Source of the DNA: Saccharomyces uvarum
Taxonomy: Eukaryota > Ascomycota > Saccharomycetes > Saccharomycetales > Saccharomycetaceae
DNA length: 64,000 nt
Direction of reading: 5' to 3'
NCBI GenBank assembly: GCA_947243795.1
Contig: OX365935.1
Location: 124,001 to 188,000 of the forward strand
In this document: piece by piece, positions 10,736 through 19,190 of the stretch
Layout of the letters: each line of letters starts with the position of its first letter
How positions within the stretch are numbered: position 1 is the stretch's first letter
Notes under the pieces: model-generated
Database searches by the model: none
Told to the model about the DNA's origin: nothing
Seen by the model: the letters and a program-made list of their open reading frames with translations, nothing else
Program-made: the position numbers and the translations under genes

Positions 10736-11535
10736 TTGAGAACAATTTTCTTTTTACGTAAAACGTTGTGATATTAGCAGTATACCAGTTAATGATGAAG
10801 CAAAAATCTTTGACTGATTTCGCACTATTTAAGATCACCAGTGCTTGGCTTTTTTTTTTCAAGCTTTAATACAGTAACAGGAAAAAGAATAAGAAAAACT
10901 TTTCCTTAGTTTGTACGCCTGGTATTGGGTATAGTGTCGCGTTTACAGCGAGCCTTTTCCTTTAACCGAACATACTTGCACGTAGGGGATAACCGCGTGA
11001 AAGCACGAATGCTATACGTACTGATGAATTGGCTTACAGTCCGAGCTAAGGGGAACAGAACCGGACCCGTCCTCACATTGTACGTCTAGTGGAGATTTTT
11101 CATCGGAAAAGTGGAAACCGCTTCTCCGCGAGACGATTTAACATCCGTACCTTTTTGTATTTTTACATTTTCTAGTTCCACATGGCCACAGTTTTTATTT
11201 TTTTCATTTTAAGGAGTTTTGCGTCCGGCGGAAGAAGAAACGACGGCATTCCAGGCAGTGGTCCCAACTGAAAGTCAGTGGCCGAGGGAGGAGGAAGCCT
11301 CGCATCAGGCTACTGGGAGCAATGGACCCAGCTCTCCCAACAGAGCTCCGCCTACGCCGTTGCTACAGAGATCCGCCCGAAGGAAGGTTTCCTGAAATTA
11401 TTTTCACAGGGAAAGTACTCGTTCATGCGAAACATACTGGTAGAGCTTAGAGGTGAAATTAAAGATATATTACGGTTGTAGCATTTTTTGATCAGTCTTA
11501 ACGTGATAAAGTAAAAGCATAACCAAAGAAAAAAA
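10736..11535. other. TDA3-RPL27A divergent promoter region
   Basis: 800 bp between divergent starts. The half near RPL27A holds a Rap1-type site followed by a T-rich tract, the normal layout of ribosomal-protein promoters. A short frame at 11278-11481 has no homology that I recognise. Confidence 0.7.
11141..11153 (+). promoter_or_regulatory. Candidate Rap1 site of RPL27A
   Basis: ACATCCGTACCTT is close to the Rap1 form common in ribosomal-protein promoters (ACATCCGTACAT). It lies about 395 bp upstream of the RPL27A ATG and is followed by a T-rich stretch. Confidence 0.6.
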
Positions 11536-12524
11536 ATGGCTAAGTTCTTGAAAGCTGGTAAAGTTGGTACGTATCATTTTACGGGTTTTTGAATATCCGA
11601 AACACCACGCAGTTATTGTATTATGAATCCACATTAATAATAATTGATGATGTCCAAGTTAAGTTTGAATTCAGATGTTGTATCTTCATATAAGGATGGG
11701 AGTGAAAAGAGAATGAAAAGTTTGAGTATAGCGATGGAAAGATTTGGATCCAAGTGTAACTTTAAAAAAGTCGATGCATCGATATAAACGAATGATTGAA
11801 AGAAAGACAATTGACTAAAGATTAATAGTGTAAGCAATCCCATATTCATAAAAAAAACATGCATTCCACAGGTTACCGGGAATGCAGTATGAAAAAAAAA
11901 CATAAATCACCGTTGTATGATAAAATAATTCATAATATCTCGCTAAAAACATCGACACCGGTCAATGTAAGCAAGCAAATGCTCAGTTCGACTACCGGGT
12001 TCACAATTACAGTTTTCACCGAAGAGTCATCGTATTTATGAGCTCTTCTCCCATTTGATATCGAAGAACAAAGAGAATTCAGCAAACGTTTATAAAAGTT
12101 TCACTAATACTAACTATTTATTTTCCTTTTCCTTTTTATTATAGCTGTCGTTGTCCGTGGTCGTTACGCCGGTAAGAAGGTTGTTATCGTCAAGCCACAT
12201 GATGAAGGTTCCAAGTCTCATCCATTTGGTCACGCTTTGGTTGCCGGTATTGAAAGATACCCATTAAAGGTCACCAAGAAGCACGGTGCCAAGAAGGTTG
12301 CTAAGAGAACCAAGATCAAGCCTTTCATCAAGGCTGTTAACTACAACCATTTATTGCCAACCAGATACACTTTAGATGTCGAAGCTTTCAAATCCGTTGT
12401 TTCTACTGAAACATTTGAACAACCTTCCCAACGTGAAGAAGCTAAGAAGGTCGTCAAGAAGGCTTTCGAAGAAAGACACCAAGCTGGTAAGAACCAATGG
12501 TTCTTCTCTAAGTTGAGATTTTAA
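11536..12524 (+). CDS. RPL27A: 60S ribosomal protein L27 (eL27), one intron
   Basis: Exon 1 is 11536-11566 ([10 protein letters not shown] plus one base). The intron is 11567-12144. Exon 2 is 12145-12524 and rejoins in frame as [13 protein letters not shown]. The spliced protein is 136 residues, the standard eL27 length, with a KOW-type N-terminal segment and Lys-rich body. Codons in exon 2 are strongly biased to the preferred yeast set. A long open frame begins at 12237 inside exon 2, but its first Met is internal. S. cerevisiae has a paralogue RPL27B; the chromosome VIII synteny points to RPL27A. Confidence 0.97.
11567..12144 (+). other. RPL27A intron
   Basis: 578 nt with 5' splice site GTACGT, branch point TACTAAC at 12108-12114, a pyrimidine-rich tract and 3' splice site TATAG. 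GTACGT is a known minor variant of the yeast GTATGT. No snoRNA boxes were recognised in the intron. Confidence 0.95.
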
Positions 12525-12806
12525 GAGAATTGCATTATGGTCAACCAAAAATAAAAAATTATTAGTAATATCAACATATGTATATTTCAATGTATATGTA
12601 AACCGTTATTGAATATTAATAAAATATATCTACATATAAGTATACACAAATGGGGTTTTATCTTCAAAAATTGTTCGTATGTATACTTGACGGCATAAAT
12701 ATGGCATTACGCGATAATAGGAAAGTATTGCAACTACAAAAAACAATGCACCAAGAGGCTTGCAGGCATTTGCATTAAGAAGTGAGCAAGACAATTAGTA
12801 ACCAAT

Positions 12807-14147
12807 ATGATTGTAAGGCGTTTTTTTTCAATCTCTAGTTGCAAGTCTTTCTTGAAGAAGCCTCAGTATGATGTTAAAAGAATAATAGAGAATATTCCCC
12901 AGTATCAAACTTCGATTCAGAACAGAGAGCTGATAGAAGCTGAAAATATCACATCAGATTTACAACAGCTGGCTGAGCGATATCAAGATATCAAAAAGAT
13001 TGATAAAGCTATTGCGGATATTCAAATACAAAGGAAATCGATTGAAGCACAAATTAAAAGGGATAGAACAAAAATCACAGAATATTCAGCTGCCTTGAAA
13101 GCTCTTAAAGAGCAATATCAAGGCAAGGACAGAGAATTGTCAGAGTTGAAAATAAAAGTCTCAGAGACATGTGAATCACTTCCAAATCTTCTGGATCCCA
13201 CGGTTCCGTTAAAGAAGCCACAGGTTGACCAATGGATAAACCCTTTAAAGGAATATGAAACGTCAGAAACCCGGACACATGTAGATATCATGCTTAAAAA
13301 GAAAATGCTAGATTTGCAGACTGCCTCCAACATTATAGGAACATCATGGTACTACCTACTGAACGATGGAGCACGTCTTGAACAAGCTTTGGTCTCATAT
13401 GCATTGAAAAAGGCAAACGAAAATGGATTTGCAAGCTGTGTGCCACCAAGTATTACGAAAAGAGAGTTAATTGATGCGTGTGGGTTTAATCCAAGAGACA
13501 TGAACAACGAGAAACAAATTTATGCGCTCCAAGATACGAATTTAGGATTGGTTGCCACTGCAGAGATATCTATGGCTGGGCTAGGCGCAAATAAAGTTCT
13601 GGATTTAAACTCGGCTGAAGGTGCTAAAAAACTTGTAGGTGTGAGCAGATGTTACAGAGCTGAGGCAGGCGCAAGAGGTAAGGATACGAAGGGTCTTTAT
13701 CGTGTCCACGAGTTTACTAAAGTGGAACTATTTTGCTGGAGCAAGCCCGAAAATAGTACAAAAATTCTTGAGGAAATAAAGGAACTCCAAATATCAACTG
13801 TCGAGGAACTAGGATTGTCAGCCAAGGTGTTGAATATGCCTTCAAATGATCTTGGTAATCCTGCTTTCAAAAAATACGACATTGAGGCTTGGATGCCAGG
13901 AAGAGGTAAATTTGGTGAAATTAGTAGCGCCTCCAATTGTACTGATTTTCAAGGTAGAAGATTGAATACAAAGTACAAAAAGGATGACACAGGAAAGCTT
14001 GAGTATGTGCACACACTGAACGGTACTGCAATGGCCGTTCCAAGGGTTATGATTGCCCTGGTAGAGAACTTCTATGATCCCAGCACTGGCAAGATATTTG
14101 TTCCTGAATGTTTGAGGGGGTTTATGAATGGCCAGCAATATATTTAA
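12807..14147 (+). CDS. DIA4: Probable mitochondrial seryl-tRNA synthetase
   Basis: 446 residues. A basic N-terminus with Arg/Lys and no acids for about 20 residues fits a mitochondrial presequence. Residues about 60-120 form the two-helix coiled-coil arm that holds the long variable arm of tRNA-Ser. The class II catalytic core follows, with motif 2 at CYRAEAGARGKDTKGLYRVHE (shown here in two parts: CYRAEAG and RVHEFTKVE) and motif 3 at GTAMAVPRVMIALVENF. In S. cerevisiae DIA4 is needed for respiration, and its loss causes invasive growth. Confidence 0.96.
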   Translation: MIVRRFFSISSCKSFLKKPQYDVKRIIENIPQYQTSIQNRELIEAENITSDLQQLAERYQDIKKIDKAIADIQIQRKSIEAQIKRDRTKITEYSAALKALKEQYQGKDRELSELKIKVSETCESLPNLLDPTVPLKKPQVDQWINPLKEYETSETRTHVDIMLKKKMLDLQTASNIIGTSWYYLLNDGARLEQALVSYALKKANENGFASCVPPSITKRELIDACGFNPRDMNNEKQIYALQDTNLGLVATAEISMAGLGANKVLDLNSAEGAKKLVGVSRCYRAEAGARGKDTKGLYRVHEFTKVELFCWSKPENSTKILEEIKELQISTVEELGLSAKVLNMPSNDLGNPAFKKYDIEAWMPGRGKFGEISSASNCTDFQGRRLNTKYKKDDTGKLEYVHTLNGTAMAVPRVMIALVENFYDPSTGKIFVPECLRGFMNGQQYI

Positions 14148-14524
14148 TGAGTAATAATAAGTATACCTTGTAAATATTCAATCTCATAATAGTACTATTG
14201 TTTCGGCTGGTATCATTTTACTGAAGGCTATATAAATCGGCCATGCTTCAGGTGAGATCTTATTTAATGGACGCTTGAAAATATTTAAACTTGGTCTGAG
14301 AATAATGAATATCTTATAGCACTGTCTGGTTGTGAGGTTCCAAGTTGTAACCATATCTTCATTTACTACTTTGAAGTATTTCGTTATTTTTTTGCAAATC
14401 TTGCCAGTGCTGTAATTCCGTGTGGCGAGATGAAGATCGTAAAAACAGAAGAATATTCCATCTTTTCCTTCAAAATACTCTTGTAATCGACGGTAGAGGT
14501 AGCAAAGAAGTTATTGGTACAATT
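14148..14524. other. DIA4-VPS29 intergenic region
   Basis: 377 bp between tandem plus-strand genes; A/T-rich, nothing specific recognised. An open frame starting at 14420 is only the 5' flank reading through VPS29 exon 1 into its intron. Confidence 0.7.
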
Positions 14525-15478
14525 ATGCTGTTATTAGCACTTAGTGATGCTCACATTCCTGATAGAGCTACCGTATGTTTTTTTTTTTCTCTCTTTAAGT
14601 TGATGTAAAAGCTAGAAATGTCTATTGCGCTTACTCCCCTTTAACATTCATACTAACAATCCTGTGAGAAATGTCTTCACTGCATGTAGGATTTGCCTCT
14701 AAAATTCAAAAAATTACTAAGTGTTCCTGATAAAGTTTCTCAAGTGGCTTTACTAGGAAATAGCACAAAGTCCCATAATTTTTTGAAGTTCGTAAATCAA
14801 ATATCTAGTAATATAACAATTGTAAGAGGAGAGTTTGATAATGGTCATTTGCCAAGCACAAAGAAGGATAAGGTCTCCGAAAACTCCAGAAACCTGGAAG
14901 AGATTCCTATGAACAGTATAATAAGGCAAGGTGCTTTGAAAATCGGTTGTTGCAGCGGTTATACAGTGGTACCCAAGAATGACCCCTTGTCTTTGTTAGC
15001 ATTGGCACGTCAGTTGGATGTAGATATTTTATTATGGGGTGGCACTCATAATGTTGAAGCTTACACCTTGGAAGGGAAGTTCTTTGTAAATCCAGGTAGT
15101 TGTACAGGAGCTTTTAATACTGATTGGCCAATTGTCTTTGATGTCGAGGATAGTGATGAAGCTGTAACTTCAGAGGTGGAGAAAACACCTAAGGAAAGCG
15201 AAGCCGGGCAGGAGGACGATGTTGTCAAGGGAGAACCAACAGATAAAGAACAATCTGAAACAGACGTAGCTGATGAGAGTGCGGCTAATGAGAATGAGCT
15301 GAAAGCTGAAAGTCAATTCAAAGAGGAGGAGGTCAATATATCAGATCTGGATATTAATGGGTCTAACTCGCCAAGTTTTTGTCTCTTGGATATTCAAGGC
15401 ACTACCTGTACGTTATACATTTATCTTTACGTTGATGGGGAAGTGAAGGTTGATAAAGTTGTTTATGAGAAGGAATAA
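14525..15478 (+). CDS. VPS29: Retromer subunit Vps29, one intron
   Basis: Exon 1 is 14525-14572 (MLLLALSDAHIPDRAT) and exon 2 is 14690-15478, starting DLPLKFKKLL, for 278 residues. Vps29 is the metallophosphoesterase-fold subunit of the retromer cargo complex (Vps26-29-35), which returns Vps10 from endosome to Golgi. The fold motifs SDAHIP, GNSTK, GEFDN and GGTHNVEAY are present. The first Asp is in exon 1, so the intron must be removed for a complete metal-site region. A Glu/Asp/Lys-rich insert near residues 165-235 is typical of the yeast protein and varies in length. Confidence 0.96.
14573..14689 (+). other. VPS29 intron
   Basis: 117 nt with consensus GTATGT, branch point TACTAAC at 14651-14657 and 3' site ATGTAG. 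Removing it joins ...PDRAT to DLPLKF in frame, matching the S. cerevisiae protein. Confidence 0.95.
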
Positions 15479-15773
15479 GGCAATCATTACCATTTTATGC
15501 GTTTCTGTAAAATCTTGAGATTACGAGGCCTAGTCGTAAACTTTTATTTTTTTTACAAAATAGATAGATTGGAACCAAGAAATATCATATCCGTTGGATA
15601 TTCCGCATAATAATCAAATGAATGTCTGCACTTCTCGTTTGTTTACTATTAATACTCGCACGGTTCGAAAAAAAGTAACACTTGACACTTAATTCTGCAT
15701 TTAGAAGAAACATCAGAACATTTAAAGAAGAAATCATATGAAAATGAAGTATACTCTATATAGATCTGTTTAA

Positions 15774-16490
15774 TTATACAACAATATCATTTATACCTTG
15801 TTTTATGATATCTTCTAGCAAGTCACTTTCTAAATCGTCTTCCAGTTTTTCTTCATTTTCTTTCAAGCGGCGATGAGTGAAATTGCTTATTTGTAACTCT
15901 TCTAATTTTAATACTTTTTTCATAGCGTATGCATCTTCGCCATCTTGGTAGTAACTTTTTTCAATGCTCAACACCTCAAAGGCCAGTGTGTCTCTATATA
16001 AATGTAAAGCGGCTCTGTTGGATTGTCTCACGTGCAATGATACGTACTCCGCTTGGTGTACTTCTCTCAATGCAAATAAGGCTTGTCTCATTAAATTTTC
16101 AGCAATTCCCATTCTTCTGTATGTTCTCATAACACTTAAAGAAGTGATGTGACCATTTGGAGGTTCATTTTGCTGGTCTGGGTCATCATTCATCTTCACT
16201 AAAACGTAACCTACCAATTTTTCACCAGGAGCCAGGTATGTTGGATCCAATTTGATGGTTCTGCCATCATTTGTCCCATCCAAGGTCATTTCCAACTTAT
16301 CGTCCTCATCTTGTTCATCTGCGTGATCACAATCTAAAGTTGTAGTTGTAGCAACAAAGGAGGTTTCTGGCCAAGAAAGAATATGATACATATAATATTT
16401 CATCATATAGTTCTCGGGCAGGTTATGAAGGTTGGCATTTTGCATACAAATAATGTCATTGATTGTCGCTCTACGAATATTGATTGGCAT
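15774..16490 (-). CDS. ARD1: NatA catalytic subunit, N-terminal acetyltransferase
   Basis: 238 residues, equal to S. cerevisiae Ard1/Naa10. With Nat1 and Nat5 it forms the ribosome-bound NatA complex that acetylates nascent N-termini starting with Ser, Ala, Thr or Gly. The GNAT fold is clear: [17 protein letters not shown] at the start and the acetyl-CoA loop [10 protein letters not shown] at about residues 125-135. [16 protein letters not shown] follows. An acidic insert ([10 protein letters not shown]) at about 65-75 is characteristic of the yeast enzyme. Divergent from SPO13. Confidence 0.97.
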   Translation of the reverse strand: MPINIRRATINDIICMQNANLHNLPENYMMKYYMYHILSWPETSFVATTTTLDCDHADEQDEDDKLEMTLDGTNDGRTIKLDPTYLAPGEKLVGYVLVKMNDDPDQQNEPPNGHITSLSVMRTYRRMGIAENLMRQALFALREVHQAEYVSLHVRQSNRAALHLYRDTLAFEVLSIEKSYYQDGEDAYAMKKVLKLEELQISNFTHRRLKENEEKLEDDLESDLLEDIIKQGINDIVV

Positions 16491-17110
16491 ATTCAGAGTA
16501 GTTCTATATCGAGTTTAATGTTCTGCTTTTCTTTTTAGTTGACAATTATGCATTATGAACTAGGTCAAGTTAAGACGTTTAAAACCTTTCAAATTCTGCT
16601 TCTTTTTTTTTCTTTCTTCGTGCTAATCGACGCGAGAAAGTGGTTACTGAACTGGATATAGAAAAGGGAATTTACAACTAAGAATAGTACAGAACAGTCG
16701 TTTGGAAGAGGCACTCTTCTGACGGGTTTCCATTAGAAGTCGAAACAGATTCTAGTTGTTCAAACGCTGAAAAGGCCCTGTTCTTCTACGAAAAAGCGTA
16801 TTTAGTACATATACCGTTATGATAGTGTTATCTTGGTAACTCCAATACTATTATACACCACAACTCCTGCACCTGCAGATTATGATACCCGTTTTCTCTT
16901 AAGGCATCTCTCTTTTATACTTCAAGATTTTCTGTTTGCATTTGTTCCACCCTCTTCGCATGAGTAACTGATAGCTTCGCACGGGAATTAACTGCACAGC
17001 TATATATTAGAAAATAGCCGCCGATTGAAAGAAGACCTGCTAAAGGTTAAAGAAGATCATTAATACAATAGGAAGATACAGAACAACTAGTGACTGGGCT
17101 GAGACTGAAC
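16491..17110. other. ARD1-SPO13 divergent promoter region
   Basis: 620 bp. The SPO13-proximal end has the URS1 site listed separately. No other gene recognised. Confidence 0.7.
17015..17024 (+). promoter_or_regulatory. URS1 (Ume6) meiotic element of SPO13
   Basis: TAGCCGCCGA is an exact URS1 core, 87 bp upstream of the SPO13 ATG. Ume6 on URS1 represses early meiotic genes in mitosis and activates them with Ime1 in meiosis. SPO13 is a classic URS1 gene in S. cerevisiae, with the site at about the same place. Confidence 0.85.
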
Positions 17111-18007
17111 ATGGCCCCTAAGAAGCGCTTTAGACCACTAGAAATAGGGTCACCGATACATTCCAAAAGGAAAGTTCAAAAACCACTTCAGGAGAAGACT
17201 ACAAACCTGCGAATTTCTCCACTTGCTCTTTCTAGGATTGATAAAGATGTTAAGGGCAAAGAGTCCGCTAAGGTTGAGAAAACGAAAAAGGTGATTTCAG
17301 AGAACATATTCAATTCAAAACACGTTGATTTAAGGCTGGAGACTCCACGCCAGGGTTTGAAATTTGTTAGTGACTCTCAAAAGGGTTCAAAAGCTCCAGA
17401 CGTCCGATATATAAAAAATAAATCCAGTCATGCCTTGAAAGATGAAAGGCAAGCAATAGAGTCGCCCTCCTTTGATAAATCATTAAAGTTTGAGGACATT
17501 GAGCAGCCTCCAAAATCCACTTCAACACCTGTTTCTGCTGAACCCTCTCAAATAAGCGTAGAAAGAGAACCACCCATGTTTCCGCTCCCGTATTATATTG
17601 CTCCCTCGCCCATGTATAACTTCAACCCGTATCAGAATTTTACAGGGAACCCTGTATTTCTGACACCGTGCTATAATCCAAGTTTGAACTATGCCATCCC
17701 AGTTCAACAACCGGAATTGCTTTATCCGAATGTTAACGTGTATGATTCACCATTGTTTGACAAAGCAAGGCTCACACACCAAATTAATAACCCAGATAGC
17801 TTGAATAGAGAACATAATTACGATTTCCTTCCAACATTTCCCGTCTCGATTTCTAACAACGGGGATTTTGTTGGTCAAGAGACACCCAGAATAGCATCAA
17901 AGCCAAGCAAAAAGAGACTCTCAAACTCCCAAGATGTTGATTATTCTGATTATGAATCGAGCGGACAGAACGCAACCTATCATGATAGCAAATCTCCTCT
18001 TGATTAG
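17111..18007 (+). CDS. SPO13: Meiosis I regulator Spo13
   Basis: 298 residues from the ATG at 17111 (MAPKKRFRPLEIGSP), against 291 in S. cerevisiae. The frame opens seven codons earlier, but only at a GTG, so the ATG is chosen. Spo13 directs mono-orientation of sister kinetochores and protects centromeric cohesin in meiosis I, with polo kinase Cdc5 as partner. The sequence is basic at the N-terminus, then low in structure with Pro/Tyr/Asn-rich middle (about 165-215). No enzyme domain is visible, as expected for this fast-evolving family. The fit comes from the N-terminal block, the URS1 and the position after ARD1. Confidence 0.93.
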   Translation: MAPKKRFRPLEIGSPIHSKRKVQKPLQEKTTNLRISPLALSRIDKDVKGKESAKVEKTKKVISENIFNSKHVDLRLETPRQGLKFVSDSQKGSKAPDVRYIKNKSSHALKDERQAIESPSFDKSLKFEDIEQPPKSTSTPVSAEPSQISVEREPPMFPLPYYIAPSPMYNFNPYQNFTGNPVFLTPCYNPSLNYAIPVQQPELLYPNVNVYDSPLFDKARLTHQINNPDSLNREHNYDFLPTFPVSISNNGDFVGQETPRIASKPSKKRLSNSQDVDYSDYESSGQNATYHDSKSPLD

Positions 18008-18125
18008 GTTCCAGGTTATTTTTATATTACGTTAGTTAAAAATATTATAATCAAAAAAAAGAATCGTTTATAGTTGAGCAATCGACTTTTTTCATCTGTA
18101 ATATATCAACAGCGCAAAAAATTAA

Positions 18126-18207
18126 CGACAACTGCAGGATTTGAACCTGCGCGGGCAGAGCCCAAAAGATTTCTAATCTTTCGCCTTAACCACTCGGCCA
18201 AGTTGCC
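18126..18207 (-). tRNA. tRNA-Ser(AGA)
   Basis: 82 nt on the minus strand, starting GGCAACTTGGCC and ending AGTTGTC plus discriminator G. The 7-bp acceptor stem pairs with one G-T. The anticodon loop TTAGAAA in stem AAAGA/TCTTT gives AGA, for Ser. A long variable arm and a B-box GGTTCAAATCC are present, with no intron. It matches the chromosome VIII tRNA-Ser that follows SPO13 in S. cerevisiae. Here it is the last chromosome VIII gene before the junction. Confidence 0.97.
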
Positions 18208-18249
18208 TTATTTATATATCAAATATAATATAATATAGCAATACGTATT

Positions 18250-18512
18250 TATAACTGACTTTGGTAAGTAATCAACCTTTCTGCCTCTGTAAGAAGTCGA
18301 AATATTAAATCCTCAATTGATAACTGAACTCGAACTTGTTTTTTTATATGTTATCATTCATTGACCCTATTACAATATCAATCCTTGCGCTTCAGCTTCC
18401 ATTAATTTCGATGACAGTTTGAATCTTAATTTACTGGTCTTGTAATTTATGTCATCTTTTAACACCGTATATAATAGTAATAGATGGACGATAGTTGAAT
18501 CTTGTTCCAACA
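18250..18512 (-). mobile_element. Old Ty1/Ty2 (delta-like) solo LTR, degraded
   Basis: Read on the minus strand from 18512 the sequence begins TGTTGGAA. It then follows the Ty delta LTR through landmarks such as TATACGGTGTTA, GATGAC, TGGAAGCTGAAGCGCAAGG and CAATGAA. Similarity is good from 18512 down to about 18340 and fades after that, so the inner end is uncertain. No internal Ty coding sequence is attached, so it is a solo LTR. It looks broken and clearly aged, with many differences from modern delta. It lies just upstream of tRNA-Ser, the normal Ty1/Ty2 target zone. Confidence 0.8.
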
Positions 18513-19190
18513 AGAACAGTTGCTTTCATAATTATGGTTGGTTTTCTTGACACACTTTTTAGCGCTGGATATTTACTTTTAGTTTCGAAATTAAGCTTTA
18601 AAGAATACAACAAAAAAAAACACAATTCTGTTCCAAATGAGGCCAAGTTCTTTCTATGTATCTACAAGAGGTGCTTGATTCGGGCTGTGCCATATGTACG
18701 AGAGCTACGTCTTTAAAGAAGACAATTTGAATGGGACGTTTGATAAATAAATCGCAAGAACATCTCATCTTGTGCTCTTCCTGATAACACCTCGGGTTAT
18801 TGTCGGTTGCATAAAAATAATTCGACGAGAAGAAATGTTATTCTTCATCAACTATGTTAATGACCTTATGACGCTTTTGTTGATTAATCAGCCTTCTAGA
18901 AGCCCATTCCACTACGAGCTGTCTTTTTTCAAGCCTCGCGCGGCTGAGTTTTTCAAGGGGTGATATTTTTATGAAAAGTGAACTCCTATTATTAGTAGTG
19001 ATTTGATCTGCAAATACAGGCTCATTGACCCTTCCAAGTTTGACGCTTCAATATTTCACTGCTATACCACATCAGAAAACAAGAACGCCAGGACCAATAT
19101 CTTGCAATAGGGGCTTTTCGCTGATTTACTTTTTTTATTTCAGTCTGCTATCAATTACGCGCCCGTCAAGCAGACCAACATCAAGCTATT

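Larger units (their letters stand above)
18008..19190. other. Chromosome VIII/XV junction region
   Basis: About 1.2 kb between the last VIII-type gene (SPO13) and the first XV-type gene (YOR019W). It holds tRNA-Ser(AGA) and the solo LTR. From 18513 to 19190 there is A/T-rich sequence without a gene, probably the native upstream region of YOR019W. In S. cerevisiae, SPO13 is followed by tRNA-Ser, tRNA-Gln and MIP6, and YOR019W is preceded by ROD1; neither MIP6 nor ROD1 is here. The exchange point must lie between about 18.2 and 19.19 kb. Confidence 0.85.

Noticed and set aside
14420-14608. 62-codon frame over VPS29 exon 1
   Set aside because: It is exon 1 read with 5' flank and into the intron; splicing explains the gene.
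17090-17110. Seven extra N-terminal codons of SPO13
   Set aside because: Would start on GTG; the ATG at 17111 matches the known N-terminus.
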